This document shows, in pieces, positions 28,389-38,101 of a stretch of DNA of 64,000 bases. The notes beneath the pieces were generated by a model that saw only the letters and a list, made by a program, of their open reading frames with translations, was not told the origin of the DNA and did not search any database. This DNA is from an uncultured Eubacteriales bacterium (GTDB lineage Bacteria > Bacillota > Clostridia > Lachnospirales > Cellulosilyticaceae): the NCBI GenBank assembly GCA_900551325.1, contig URVM01000006.1, positions 1 through 64,000 on the forward strand. The letters run 5' to 3'. The stretch's first letter is position 1. Each line of letters opens with the position of its first letter. The position numbers were made by a program, and so were the translations under genes.

Positions 28389-29261
28389 ATGAAAGGTATT
28401 ATTTTAGCAGGAGGATCAGGGACGAGACTTTACCCTATTACAAAGGCAGTATCCAAACAAATACTTCCTATTTACGATAAACCGATGATTTATTACCCTC
28501 TATCAACATTAATGTTAGCGGGAATAAATGAAGTTTTAATCATTTCTACACCACGTGATTTACCAGTATATGAAGAACTTTTAGGTGATGGGGCAGATTT
28601 AGGCATGACTATTAAGTATGCAGTGCAAGAAGAGCCTAAAGGATTAGCACAAGCATTTACGATAGGAGAAGAATTTATAGGTAAAGATAAAGTGGCACTT
28701 GTACTGGGAGACAATATCTTCTATGGCAAAGGCTTTACAGGAGCGCTTAGAAATGCAGCCCAGCTAGAAGAAGGGGCTGTGATCTTTGGATATTATGTAA
28801 GTAATCCTACCGCATTTGGTGTAGTAGAGTTTGATAGAGAAGGTACAGTCGTATCATTAGAGGAAAAGCCTCAACAACCAAAATCAAATTATGCTATCCC
28901 AGGACTTTATTTTTATGATAATGACGTAGTAGAGATAGCAAAAGATATTAAACCTTCATGGAGAGGGGAACTTGAGATTACGTCTATTAATGAAGAGTAC
29001 CTTAGAAGAGGGAAACTAAAAGTAGAGCTCTTTGGAAGAGGTATGGCATGGTTAGATACAGGAACATGCGAGGGACTTACAGAAGCTAGTAGCTTTGTAC
29101 AAGCAGTACAAAAAAGACAAGGATTGTATATTGCATGTATTGAAGAAATAGCCTATAGAAACAATTGGATTAATAAGGAGCAACTACTTAAGTTAGCTGA
29201 GCCAATGGCAAAAACTGAATATGGTCAATATATGATTCAAGTAGCAAGTACTGAAAGATAA
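28389..29261 (+). CDS. rfbA: Glucose-1-phosphate thymidylyltransferase
   Basis: First enzyme of dTDP-L-rhamnose synthesis: dTTP plus glucose-1-phosphate to dTDP-glucose. 290 residues, usual length. Seen: MKGIILAGGSGTRLYPITKA, LPIYDKPMIYYPLSTLMLAG, LVLGDNIFYG and WRGELEITSINEEYL. AAAGGAG precedes the ATG. It is followed 41 bases later by rfbB; rfbD and rfbC are about 16-18 kb downstream, so the pathway genes flank the variable cassette. Confidence 0.97.
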   Translation: MKGIILAGGSGTRLYPITKAVSKQILPIYDKPMIYYPLSTLMLAGINEVLIISTPRDLPVYEELLGDGADLGMTIKYAVQEEPKGLAQAFTIGEEFIGKDKVALVLGDNIFYGKGFTGALRNAAQLEEGAVIFGYYVSNPTAFGVVEFDREGTVVSLEEKPQQPKSNYAIPGLYFYDNDVVEIAKDIKPSWRGELEITSINEEYLRRGKLKVELFGRGMAWLDTGTCEGLTEASSFVQAVQKRQGLYIACIEEIAYRNNWINKEQLLKLAEPMAKTEYGQYMIQVASTER

Positions 29262-29302
29262 CTTTTATCAAAATAATAAACAATCATAAAGGAGTTATTG
29301 AA

Positions 29303-30352
29303 ATGAAAAATATATTAGTAACTGGTGGAGCAGGTTTTATTGGAACAAACTTTGTAAAGCATATGCTTAATACATACGAATACAATATTATCAATTTAGA
29401 TGCACTCACATATGCAGGAAATCTAGAAAATCTTAGAGATATAGAAAATAATCCTAAATATACTTTTGTAAAAGGTGATATTACAGATGCAGTGCTTATA
29501 GATGAGATTTTTACAAAATATGAGATTGATACAGTAGTAAACTTTGCTGCAGAATCACATGTAGATAGAAGTATTGAAAATCCAGAAATTTTTCTTATGA
29601 CTAATGTACGTGGGACACAAGTATTATTAGATGCAGCAAAAAAACATTGGAAAGTAAACCCTAATGATAAATATTGCCGTGAATTTAAAGAGGGTGTTAA
29701 ATATTTACAAGTTTCTACTGATGAAGTATATGGTACACTAGGTAAGACTGGCTTATTTACAGAAACTACACCACTTGCACCTAATAGTCCATACTCAGCA
29801 TCAAAAACAAGTGCAGATCTTTTTGTAAGAGCTTATTATGAAACATTTGGTATGCCAATCAATATTACAAGATGTTCAAACAACTACGGGCCATACCAAT
29901 TCCCAGAGAAGCTTATTCCTCTTATGATTAACAACTGCCTTAAAGGGAAGCAGTTACCTGTTTATGGAGATGGCATGCAAATACGTGACTGGCTCCATGT
30001 AAAGGACCATTGTACAGGTATTGATACTGTATTACATAAAGGTAAAATTGGTGAAGTTTATAATATTGGTGGAAATAATGAAAAAGCTAATATTGAAATC
30101 GTTAAGCTCATTATTGAGAACCTAGGTAAGGACGAAGATATGATTAAATATGTTCAAGATAGACCAGGACATGATAGAAGGTATGCTATTGACAATACAA
30201 AGATTACAACAGAGTTAGGTTGGAGTCCAAGCTATACATTTGAAGAAGGTATTAAAGAAACTATCCAATGGTACCTTGCAAATAAGGATTGGATGGAGAA
30301 AATCGTATCTGGTGAGTATATGAATTATTATGAGAGTATGTATAGAGAGTAA
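29303..30352 (+). CDS. rfbB: dTDP-glucose 4,6-dehydratase
   Basis: Second enzyme of the dTDP-L-rhamnose pathway; SDR fold with bound NAD. 349 residues. Seen: VTGGAGFIGTNFVKHM at the N-terminus, NFAAESHVDRSIENPEIF, STDEVYGTLG with the catalytic Asp-Glu, the YSASK catalytic tyrosine/lysine, and RCSNNYGPYQFPEKLIP. AAAGGAG precedes the ATG. Cotranscribed with rfbA. Confidence 0.97.
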   Translation: MKNILVTGGAGFIGTNFVKHMLNTYEYNIINLDALTYAGNLENLRDIENNPKYTFVKGDITDAVLIDEIFTKYEIDTVVNFAAESHVDRSIENPEIFLMTNVRGTQVLLDAAKKHWKVNPNDKYCREFKEGVKYLQVSTDEVYGTLGKTGLFTETTPLAPNSPYSASKTSADLFVRAYYETFGMPINITRCSNNYGPYQFPEKLIPLMINNCLKGKQLPVYGDGMQIRDWLHVKDHCTGIDTVLHKGKIGEVYNIGGNNEKANIEIVKLIIENLGKDEDMIKYVQDRPGHDRRYAIDNTKITTELGWSPSYTFEEGIKETIQWYLANKDWMEKIVSGEYMNYYESMYRE

Positions 30353-30371
30353 AAGAAAGTGATGAATAATT

Positions 30372-31751
30372 ATGAAAAAAGAATCTAATAAAGTTGTAAA
30401 GATAGTATTAGTTGGAATGATAATATTAATGAATATTATCATTCTAATGCTACCTGAAATAGATAGATTTAAAGTAGTAACTTTGAGTTATGACGTGAAT
30501 AGTCAAAATCCTGGTCCATATCATTTGTTTTATAGTAATGACAATGAAATTAAAGAAACACAACTTTTGTTAAATGAATATAGCAATGAGGGGAAAGTAC
30601 AGCGTCTAGAATATAAAATTCCTAATAACACTAGTTTAATTAGGATAGATGTAGGAAATACTCCAGGAGAAACTTTAATTACTAGAATTTATGTGAATTA
30701 TGGAATGAGCAAAATTGATATTACGGATAATATTATAAATGCAACATATATAAATCAAATAGAACAATTAAAAAAGATAGAAGATGGAATTAGTGTAAAA
30801 AGTATAGGAGAGGATCCATATATTGTTACGCCTATTGATATATCATCAATTACACAAATTTCTAATACAATAGCAAGTATATTGAATTATTTAATTAGAG
30901 CTATCATGTGTTTAATTATAACTATCTTAGGATATTATATCCTTAAAAAGTATCATATACTATGTAGGTTTTTGAAAGAAATATATTACAATCGTGTATT
31001 GATTTATAACTTGTCTAAAAATGATTTTAAAACCAAGTATGCAGGATCTTATTTAGGTATAATATGGGCTTTTATACAACCTATAGTAACTGTACTGATT
31101 TACTGGTTTGTATTCCAAGTAGGTTTTAAGTCAGCTCCAATGGATGACTTTCCCTTTGTGTTGTGGTTAGTTAGTGGAATTGTTCCATGGTTTTTCTTTT
31201 CAGAAGCATTAGTAAATGCTACAAATAGCTTTATAGAATATAGTTATTTAGTAAAAAAGGTAGTTTTTAAAATAAGTATATTACCTATCGTAAAAATTAT
31301 CTCAGCTTTTTTTGTGCATATCTTTTTTATTGTATTTGCTAACTTAGTGTTTATAGCCTATGGATATAAACCAAGTATATATATGATACAAGTTATATAC
31401 TATTCAATTTGTACATTTGCTATTGTATTAGCAATTTCATATATTACTTCTGCAATGATAATTTTTTTCAAAGATTTAGGACAAATAATAGGAATACTCC
31501 TTCAATTTGGTATGTGGATGACACCTATAATGTGGAGCTACAACATGGTAGGAGACAAATATCAATGGATTCTCAAACTTAACCCTTTGTATTATATCGT
31601 AGAGGGATATAGAGATACCTTTATTAATCATGTATGGTTCTGGGAAAGATATAATCAAACAATATATTTTTGGGGCGTAACTATATTCTTATTTATCATA
31701 GGAGTAAATATATTTAAGAAATTAAAACCTCATTTTGCAGATGTGTTATAA
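30372..31751 (+). CDS. Polysaccharide ABC exporter permease with extra N-terminal outside domain
   Basis: Wzm-type subunit that moves a lipid-linked polysaccharide across the membrane with the ATPase encoded next. 459 residues, about 190 more than a usual Wzm. The N-terminal part is a membrane helix (about 13-30) and an extracytoplasmic beta-rich domain (about 35-170), then a helix at about 178-200. The typical permease follows from about 205: FKTKYAGSYLGIIWAFIQPI, FVLWLVSGIVPWFFFSEAL, and the final helices. Weak ribosome site (AAGTGATG). It lies 19 bases after rfbB. From here to about 44.6 kb the base composition is much more AT-rich. Confidence 0.87.
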   Translation: MKKESNKVVKIVLVGMIILMNIIILMLPEIDRFKVVTLSYDVNSQNPGPYHLFYSNDNEIKETQLLLNEYSNEGKVQRLEYKIPNNTSLIRIDVGNTPGETLITRIYVNYGMSKIDITDNIINATYINQIEQLKKIEDGISVKSIGEDPYIVTPIDISSITQISNTIASILNYLIRAIMCLIITILGYYILKKYHILCRFLKEIYYNRVLIYNLSKNDFKTKYAGSYLGIIWAFIQPIVTVLIYWFVFQVGFKSAPMDDFPFVLWLVSGIVPWFFFSEALVNATNSFIEYSYLVKKVVFKISILPIVKIISAFFVHIFFIVFANLVFIAYGYKPSIYMIQVIYYSICTFAIVLAISYITSAMIIFFKDLGQIIGILLQFGMWMTPIMWSYNMVGDKYQWILKLNPLYYIVEGYRDTFINHVWFWERYNQTIYFWGVTIFLFIIGVNIFKKLKPHFADVL

Positions 31752-31767
31752 AAAATAGGAGAATGTT

Positions 31768-32964
31768 ATGAAAAATAATATAGCTATTCAATTAAGAGAT
31801 ATAAGTAAGATTTATAGATTATATGAAAAACCTATAGATAGAATGAAAGAGGCATTAAACATAGGTAAAAATATATATCATAAAGAATTCTATGCATTAA
31901 ATGGAATAACATTTGATATAGAAAAAGGGGCATCTGTTGGAATTATTGGTAAAAATGGATGTGGAAAATCTACTTTACTAAAAATTATTACTGGAGTAGT
32001 GAATCCTAGTAAAGGTTCTGTAAATGTTAATGGTAAAATTTCAGCACTATTGGAGTTAGGTACTGGATTTAATCCCGAGTATACAGGGATTGAAAATATA
32101 TATCTAAATGGTTCAATGTTAGGATATAGCAAAGAAGAAATGGATAGTAGGGTACACGAGATTGTAAGTTTTGCAGATATAGGAGATTTTGTGTATCAAC
32201 CTGTAAAAACATATTCTAGTGGTATGTTTGTAAGGTTAGCTTTTGCTGTAGCAATAAATGTAGATCCAGATATTTTAATAGTAGATGAAGCGTTAGCTGT
32301 AGGAGATTCTCAATTTCAATTAAAATGCATCAATAAAATAAAAATGTTTATTAATTCTGGAAAGACAGTGTTTTTTGTTACTCATGATGGATATACTATT
32401 AAAAATTTATGTCAAACTGCAATTTGGATTAATGAGGGAAAAATTGAGATGATGGGTAATTCAGAAGCGGTAGTAAATGAATATGAAAGATTTATGGAGA
32501 AAGAGAAGGAAGAACCTGTTCAAGTAAGTAATATAGATAATGATATATTGCAAATAACAGATGCAAAATTTAAACAAAATGGTGCTTATAGCTTAGAGAA
32601 TAAGATTAGTAATAATCAAGATTTAATTATTGAAGTACATTATAATTTGTTTAGCGAGGTAGAAAAACTAGTTGCTGGAATTGCTATTTATAAATTTGAT
32701 GGAACTTACGTATGTGGGTTAAACACAAAACTTGATAATTTTGAATTTAAAAGTGTAGTTGGTAAAAATATTATTCAAATTAGCTATACTAATATATCGC
32801 TTCTACCAGGTTCATATTTTATTGATATTGGTTTTTTTGAACCATCAGGTGTAGGAAGATTTGATTATAAGAGAAAGTTTAGAGAGTTTATTATAACGGC
32901 TGAGGAGTATAGAGCAGAAGGTATAATAAATCTTCCGCATGAATGGAAAAGTGAAAATAAATAG
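31768..32964 (+). CDS. wzt: Polysaccharide ABC exporter ATPase with C-terminal carbohydrate-binding domain
   Basis: Cytoplasmic ATPase partner of the preceding permease. 398 residues: ABC domain about 1-245 with Walker A GIIGKNGCGKSTLLKI, the characteristic LELGTGFNPEYTGIENIY, a signature YSSGMFVRLAFA, and Walker B ILIVDEALAVGD. After a linker, residues about 260-395 form a beta-rich Wzt C-terminal domain, which in known systems recognises the modified non-reducing end of the polymer. AGGAG precedes the ATG. The presence of this domain predicts a capped polymer, which fits the methyltransferase encoded next. Confidence 0.92.
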   Translation: MKNNIAIQLRDISKIYRLYEKPIDRMKEALNIGKNIYHKEFYALNGITFDIEKGASVGIIGKNGCGKSTLLKIITGVVNPSKGSVNVNGKISALLELGTGFNPEYTGIENIYLNGSMLGYSKEEMDSRVHEIVSFADIGDFVYQPVKTYSSGMFVRLAFAVAINVDPDILIVDEALAVGDSQFQLKCINKIKMFINSGKTVFFVTHDGYTIKNLCQTAIWINEGKIEMMGNSEAVVNEYERFMEKEKEEPVQVSNIDNDILQITDAKFKQNGAYSLENKISNNQDLIIEVHYNLFSEVEKLVAGIAIYKFDGTYVCGLNTKLDNFEFKSVVGKNIIQISYTNISLLPGSYFIDIGFFEPSGVGRFDYKRKFREFIITAEEYRAEGIINLPHEWKSENK

Positions 32965-32982
32965 AAGATAAGGAGCAAAGAT

Positions 32983-34068
32983 ATGGAGAATGATAAATAC
33001 ACATCTTATTTTGATATTGGTGATATAAATAATTCACATGCTATTGCAGTAAATATGATAGGGTTTAATAAGTCAGTTTTAGAAATAGGATGTTCATCAG
33101 GGTTTGTATCTAAAGCTCTTAAAGAGAGAGGATGTACTGTTGTAGGGATAGATATTGATGAATGTGTGTTAGAAGAAGCAAAGAAATACTGTGATGAAGC
33201 ATATTGTATGAATGTAGAAAAGGAAGAACTTTTACAAATATTAGGTGGTAGAAAATTTGATGTCATTTATTTTGGAGATGTACTAGAACATTTGAAAAAT
33301 CCAGAAAATGTATTGCAAAAGTGTAGTCAACTTTTAACTTCTGAAGGATTTATAGTGGCATCTATTCCTAATATTGCACACGGAAGTGTTAGATTGAAGC
33401 TCTTAGAAGGAAAGTTTGAGTATACGGATATAGGGTTATTAGATAAAACACATGTTAGATTTTTTACTAAAGAATCTATAGAACAAATGTTTAAATTATG
33501 TGATTATACAATAATAGAATATGAAACAACACGATTGGATTATTTTCAAACAGAAATCAGTATAGATTTAAGAGCTTATGATGAATCTATCCTGAAATAT
33601 ATTAGTAGTGATCCAGAATCATATGTCTATCAATATATTGTGAAAGCTTATAAAAACAATATACATTTAGATTGGCTAAAATTGGCTAAAACAAATCAAG
33701 AACTTCAAATTAAAGTTAATGAGTTGATTCAAAAGAATCATAATCAAGATATTGAAATAAACAAGTATATCTTTCTTTTAAAAGAAAAAGAACAAGAGTA
33801 TAATTTATTAAGTGATTCATTAGAAGAACAAAAAAAACAATTATTAATGGTCAAAAAAGAAATACAAAATAAAATAGAAGATATAAATAACTTATTGGAA
33901 GAAAAAGAACAAATAATAAATAATTATACTAAGCAAATAGATGAAAGTAATCGAAAATTAGAAGAAAAAGAAAAAGAAATTAAAGAAGTTTATAATAAGT
34001 TAAATTGCATAAAAAAACATTATTTGTATAAGTTTATTAAACTTAAAAAAGACTATATTGAAATTTAA
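32983..34068 (+). CDS. SAM-dependent methyltransferase with C-terminal coiled coil
   Basis: 361 residues. The N-terminal class I methyltransferase domain (about 15-200) shows motif I VLEIGCSSGFVSKALKERG, IDIDECVLEEA and DVIYFGDVLEHLKNPENVL. From about 230 to 345 there is a long heptad coiled coil (LLEEKEQIINNYTKQIDESN and similar). The pair methyltransferase plus coiled coil, next to a Wzt with a C-terminal domain, recalls chain-terminating enzymes such as WbdD of E. coli O9a, where methylation of the end sugar stops growth and the coiled coil acts as a ruler. That role here is inference. AAGGAG precedes the ATG. Confidence 0.85.
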   Translation: MENDKYTSYFDIGDINNSHAIAVNMIGFNKSVLEIGCSSGFVSKALKERGCTVVGIDIDECVLEEAKKYCDEAYCMNVEKEELLQILGGRKFDVIYFGDVLEHLKNPENVLQKCSQLLTSEGFIVASIPNIAHGSVRLKLLEGKFEYTDIGLLDKTHVRFFTKESIEQMFKLCDYTIIEYETTRLDYFQTEISIDLRAYDESILKYISSDPESYVYQYIVKAYKNNIHLDWLKLAKTNQELQIKVNELIQKNHNQDIEINKYIFLLKEKEQEYNLLSDSLEEQKKQLLMVKKEIQNKIEDINNLLEEKEQIINNYTKQIDESNRKLEEKEKEIKEVYNKLNCIKKHYLYKFIKLKKDYIEI

Positions 34069-34160
34069 AACATGGTCATTAGAATTTTAACTGTTTAATG
34101 TAATTAAAACTTTTGATAAATAAAAATGATATAAAATATGAAGTATGTAGGGAGAGTAAA

Positions 34161-36695
34161 ATGAAAAAAAAGTGTGATATTATTATTCCAGTATATAATT
34201 CAGCTGATTGGGTTGAGTTATGTGTAGAAGCAGCTGTTAAGTCAGATATAAGTAATATAATACAAAAAATAATAATTGTAGATGATTGTTCTAATGTAGA
34301 GACAAAAGAAACACTTTTAAAGTTAGCAAAAAAATATAATTTATTAGAAATCATAACTAATGAATCTAATTTAGGATTTGTTAAAACCTGCAATAAAGGA
34401 ATGAAACAATCTAAAGCAGATTATATTATGTTATTAAATTCGGATTGTTTATTAGCAGAAGATACTACTAGTAAATTAATAAATCATTTGATTAAAAATA
34501 GAAAAGTAGGTTTGATTTGTCCATTATCGAACAATGCAGCAAATATTTCGATACCTATTCCTTTAGGATTAAATTATATACAATATGATAAATTACTAGG
34601 AAAAAAATTTCCAGGACAAAACTTTAATGCATGTACTATTGTAGGAAATTGCATGATTATTACTAAAGAATGCTATGAAGCTGTAGGTGGATTAGATGAG
34701 GCTTATGGCATGGGCTATGGAGAAGAAACAGATTATCAATTTAAAGCACAAGAAAAAGGATTTTCAGCTTTAGTAGCTATTGATACATATGTTTTTCATA
34801 AATCTCAGATGTCTTTTGGTGATAATGAAGTATTGAGTGAAAGAAAACAAAAAAATCTTAATCTATTTTTAACTCGTTGGGGATATGAGTATCAAGAATG
34901 TCTAAAAGAATACGAAAAAAATGATCCGGTAAAATATGTTTTAGAAATGCTTACTGAAGGGGATCATGTACAGGCAAAAGGATATAAAAGTAAAGTATTT
35001 GATATGGAATATAATTCTAGAGTTAAGGATATTGATAATAAGTATATGGTGTCAGAGATATCAATACAACAAAGTAAACATAGAGTAAATAAATTTAAAA
35101 TACTCAGTCAAAAGGCTTTGGATGTTTATAAGCAAGAAGGCATAGGAATGATGTTAAAAAGAAGTGCTTGGTATCTACTAGGAAAAGATGCATTTCCTGA
35201 AAAGAATATAACTCCTAATAATAGAATGAATGTGCTACCTAATACAGAGAAAATTTGTAGTTTCAAGGACATAATCTTTATTACTAATAATAACTGTACA
35301 CATAATATTTCTGAAATTATGGAAGCTTTAAGCTTTAATGGATTGTATAGTGATGTAATATCTATTAATAAAATGTCTACAGCATTTTTAAAATGTTATA
35401 GAGGGGTGATATTTGTAGATTGTGAGATGTCGGAAGAGATTACATTATTTATAGAAAAAGCTTATGAGTTAAATAAATCTATTTTTATCTATAGTACAGA
35501 AAAAAATAGACTATATTTAAACAGATATAAGGATATAGGAGAGAAAATTAGTGGTGTTATTTTAGATTCAAAAATAAATAATGAGTTAGTAAAAGATAAA
35601 TTTAAAAATATCTATACACTAGAATATATCGATGAAAATTCTCAAATTAAAGAAGAAATTACATTAAATGGATATAAGCTGGTTAAATTTATCAAGCAAA
35701 ATTTAAAACAAAATATTGCATTTATATTACCAAGTATTTTTTCTTGTGGTGGAGTTAACGTTGTTATTAAACATTGCCAAATTCTTAAACAAGAAGGTTA
35801 TGATGTATTTATTATAAATATGAGTGAGCCAGAAGATTCATGTTTTAGTGATGGAGAAGAAATTTTAGTAATCAGTGAAATTAGAACACAAATGGTAGGA
35901 AGTATAGATAAAGTAGTTGCAACAATGTGGCTTACTAATAATTATATTGATACACTGACCAATTATAATGAAAGATATTATTTAGTCCAAGGATTTGAAA
36001 CAGCATTTTATGAAAAAGATGATATTCAAAATAGAGGAGCTGCTAATGCCACGTATAGCGTAGATAAATATAAGTATATAACAGTATCTCAATGGTGTAA
36101 GAATTGGCTAGAGAATGATTTTGAAAGAAATACTTATCTAGCGAGAAATGGATTAAATGTATCACAATTTCAGTTTAAGAAAAGAGAATTTAATAATAAA
36201 ATAACTATATTAATTGAAGGAGATCCAGGAAGTTTTTATAAAAATATTGATGAAAGTTTCAGAATAACTAACAAGTTAGATCCAGCAAAATTTGAAATTG
36301 TATTTTTATCAAATAATGCTTATCCGAAGCAATGGTATAGAGTAGATAAATTTTATCATAAGCTAGGATATAATGAAGTAGTAAAAGTATATCAAGAAGC
36401 TCATATTTTATTAAAATCTAGTATTTTAGAAAGTTTTTCTTATCCTCCACTGGAAATGATGTGTACAGGAGGATTAGTAGTTGCCGTACAAAATGGAGGA
36501 AATAGTGAGTTTTTAAAACATGGAGAAAATAGCTTAATATATGAAAAAGGGAATATTGAAGATGCTATTAATAAAATAAATGAATTAGTTGAAGATAAGT
36601 TATTAAGAGAAAAACTTATAGATAATGGGTTGAAAACAGCTAATGAAAGAAGTTGGGAAAAGTTACGTAAAGAAATTATAGAAGCTTATCAATAG
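34161..36695 (+). CDS. Two-domain glycosyltransferase (GT2 fused to GT4-like)
   Basis: 844 residues from the chosen start. The N-terminal GT2 domain (about 1-245) has CDIIIPVYNSADWVELCVEA, VDDCSN, NSDCLLAEDT and an HK motif near 220. The C-terminal half (about 500-840) is a GT-B fold: ILPSIFSCGGVNVVIKHCQI, VSQWCKNWL, EGDPGSFYKNIDESF and the donor-site ESFSYPPLEMMCTGGLVVA. The C-terminal half resembles rhamnosyltransferases of the WsaF kind (S-layer glycan), which fits the dTDP-rhamnose genes nearby (inference). AGGGAG supports ATG 34161; an ATG at 34113 would add 16 residues without a ribosome site. Confidence 0.87.
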   Translation: MKKKCDIIIPVYNSADWVELCVEAAVKSDISNIIQKIIIVDDCSNVETKETLLKLAKKYNLLEIITNESNLGFVKTCNKGMKQSKADYIMLLNSDCLLAEDTTSKLINHLIKNRKVGLICPLSNNAANISIPIPLGLNYIQYDKLLGKKFPGQNFNACTIVGNCMIITKECYEAVGGLDEAYGMGYGEETDYQFKAQEKGFSALVAIDTYVFHKSQMSFGDNEVLSERKQKNLNLFLTRWGYEYQECLKEYEKNDPVKYVLEMLTEGDHVQAKGYKSKVFDMEYNSRVKDIDNKYMVSEISIQQSKHRVNKFKILSQKALDVYKQEGIGMMLKRSAWYLLGKDAFPEKNITPNNRMNVLPNTEKICSFKDIIFITNNNCTHNISEIMEALSFNGLYSDVISINKMSTAFLKCYRGVIFVDCEMSEEITLFIEKAYELNKSIFIYSTEKNRLYLNRYKDIGEKISGVILDSKINNELVKDKFKNIYTLEYIDENSQIKEEITLNGYKLVKFIKQNLKQNIAFILPSIFSCGGVNVVIKHCQILKQEGYDVFIINMSEPEDSCFSDGEEILVISEIRTQMVGSIDKVVATMWLTNNYIDTLTNYNERYYLVQGFETAFYEKDDIQNRGAANATYSVDKYKYITVSQWCKNWLENDFERNTYLARNGLNVSQFQFKKREFNNKITILIEGDPGSFYKNIDESFRITNKLDPAKFEIVFLSNNAYPKQWYRVDKFYHKLGYNEVVKVYQEAHILLKSSILESFSYPPLEMMCTGGLVVAVQNGGNSEFLKHGENSLIYEKGNIEDAINKINELVEDKLLREKLIDNGLKTANERSWEKLRKEIIEAYQ

Positions 36696-36718
36696 ATATC
36701 TAGTAATAAGGAGTATAT

Positions 36719-38065
36719 ATGAAAATATTGTATGTAACAAGTTCAGCTTATCCATTTCATAGCAGTGGTGTTGCTACAGTTGTAAAAAATATTTCAAGAG
36801 AATTAAAAAATAAAGGACATGAAATCTATGTATTTACTCTAGCAACAAATAAAGAATATAAAGATAAGTTGGTTTTAGATAAAAAAACAGATGAATATGA
36901 GATTAGAGCTATAGTATTACATAATACAATAGATGATATATTATATAGCTTTACAGAAGCGAGTTATAATAATAAAGAAATAGAGCCTGATTTTATAAGG
37001 TATTTACAAGAAGTTAATCCAGATATAGTACATTTTCATGCAATACAAGGTTTAGGGGTAAATCTGATAAAGTTAGCTAAATTAAAAGGGTATGCGACTA
37101 TAGTAACTATCCATGATTGGTGGTGGTTATGTCCTAATTATTTCATGGCAGATATTCAGTATAAACAATGTATGCAAAAACACATTGATATAAATAAATG
37201 TTATGAATGTATAAGTAAAGATATTATTAAAATTAAGAAAAAAACTAGTAAGTGGGATACAAATATAGATTTATTTTTACAAAAGCGTAGTACTATATTA
37301 AAAGAAGCATTAGAGATATATACAGATCAAGTATTATGTGTATCTGAATATATATTACAATATTTTTGTATATACAATCAATTTAATACTAATATAAGTA
37401 TAAATAAAAATGGAGTAGAAGAGCCTAAAGTATTAAAAGAATATACCACAAATACGGAAAAAACAATAGTTTTTGGTTTTTTAGGAGGAACAAGTGAATT
37501 AAAGGGGTATAAAATAGTTAAGGATGCTTTTGATAGTATAAAAAATTCACAATGCGAGTTAAGAATATATGGTGTATCTAGTAAATCTCCTAAAAGTATC
37601 AAAAAATTGTATAATTATTTAAAGGAAAAAAACATACAACAGATATGGAATAAAATAAAGTCATACAGAAAAATACTAAAAGAACAAAAACAGTCTACAA
37701 ATATTAAATACTTTCCGTATTTTTCTCAAGATGAAAAAAATCGAATTTTTAGTGAAATAGATATTTTAATTGCAAATACAATAGTTAAAGAATCGTCTTC
37801 TTTAGTTGTAAGAGAAGCTCTGTCTAGAAATATTCCAGTAATAATATCTAAATCTGGAGGACCAGAAGAGGTAGTAAAACATAATGTTAATGGAATAATA
37901 TTAAAAGATAACACAGAAAAGCAATTAAGAGATACTGTAGAAAATATAATTGAATCTCAGGTATATATTAAATGGAGAGCATATATGGAAAACAATATTT
38001 ATAACTATTTCTATAGTGATCAAGTAAAGGAACTAGAAATTATATATTTTAATACATTAAAGTAA
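36719..38065 (+). CDS. Glycosyltransferase family 4
   Basis: 448 residues, GT-B fold. N-terminal MKILYVTSSAYPFHSSGVAT (acceptor side), HFHAIQGLG, TIHDWWWLCPNYF with a short cysteine-containing insert (CMQKHIDINKCYECI) seen in related enzymes, and the C-terminal donor site ESSSLVVREALSRNIPVIIS followed by GGPEEVVKHNVNG. Donor and acceptor are unknown. AAGGAG precedes the ATG; 23 bases after the previous gene. Confidence 0.9.
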   Translation: MKILYVTSSAYPFHSSGVATVVKNISRELKNKGHEIYVFTLATNKEYKDKLVLDKKTDEYEIRAIVLHNTIDDILYSFTEASYNNKEIEPDFIRYLQEVNPDIVHFHAIQGLGVNLIKLAKLKGYATIVTIHDWWWLCPNYFMADIQYKQCMQKHIDINKCYECISKDIIKIKKKTSKWDTNIDLFLQKRSTILKEALEIYTDQVLCVSEYILQYFCIYNQFNTNISINKNGVEEPKVLKEYTTNTEKTIVFGFLGGTSELKGYKIVKDAFDSIKNSQCELRIYGVSSKSPKSIKKLYNYLKEKNIQQIWNKIKSYRKILKEQKQSTNIKYFPYFSQDEKNRIFSEIDILIANTIVKESSSLVVREALSRNIPVIISKSGGPEEVVKHNVNGIILKDNTEKQLRDTVENIIESQVYIKWRAYMENNIYNYFYSDQVKELEIIYFNTLK

Positions 38066-38101
38066 AAATAATATAGATATAAAGATAGAGGGGAAGTTTA
38101 A

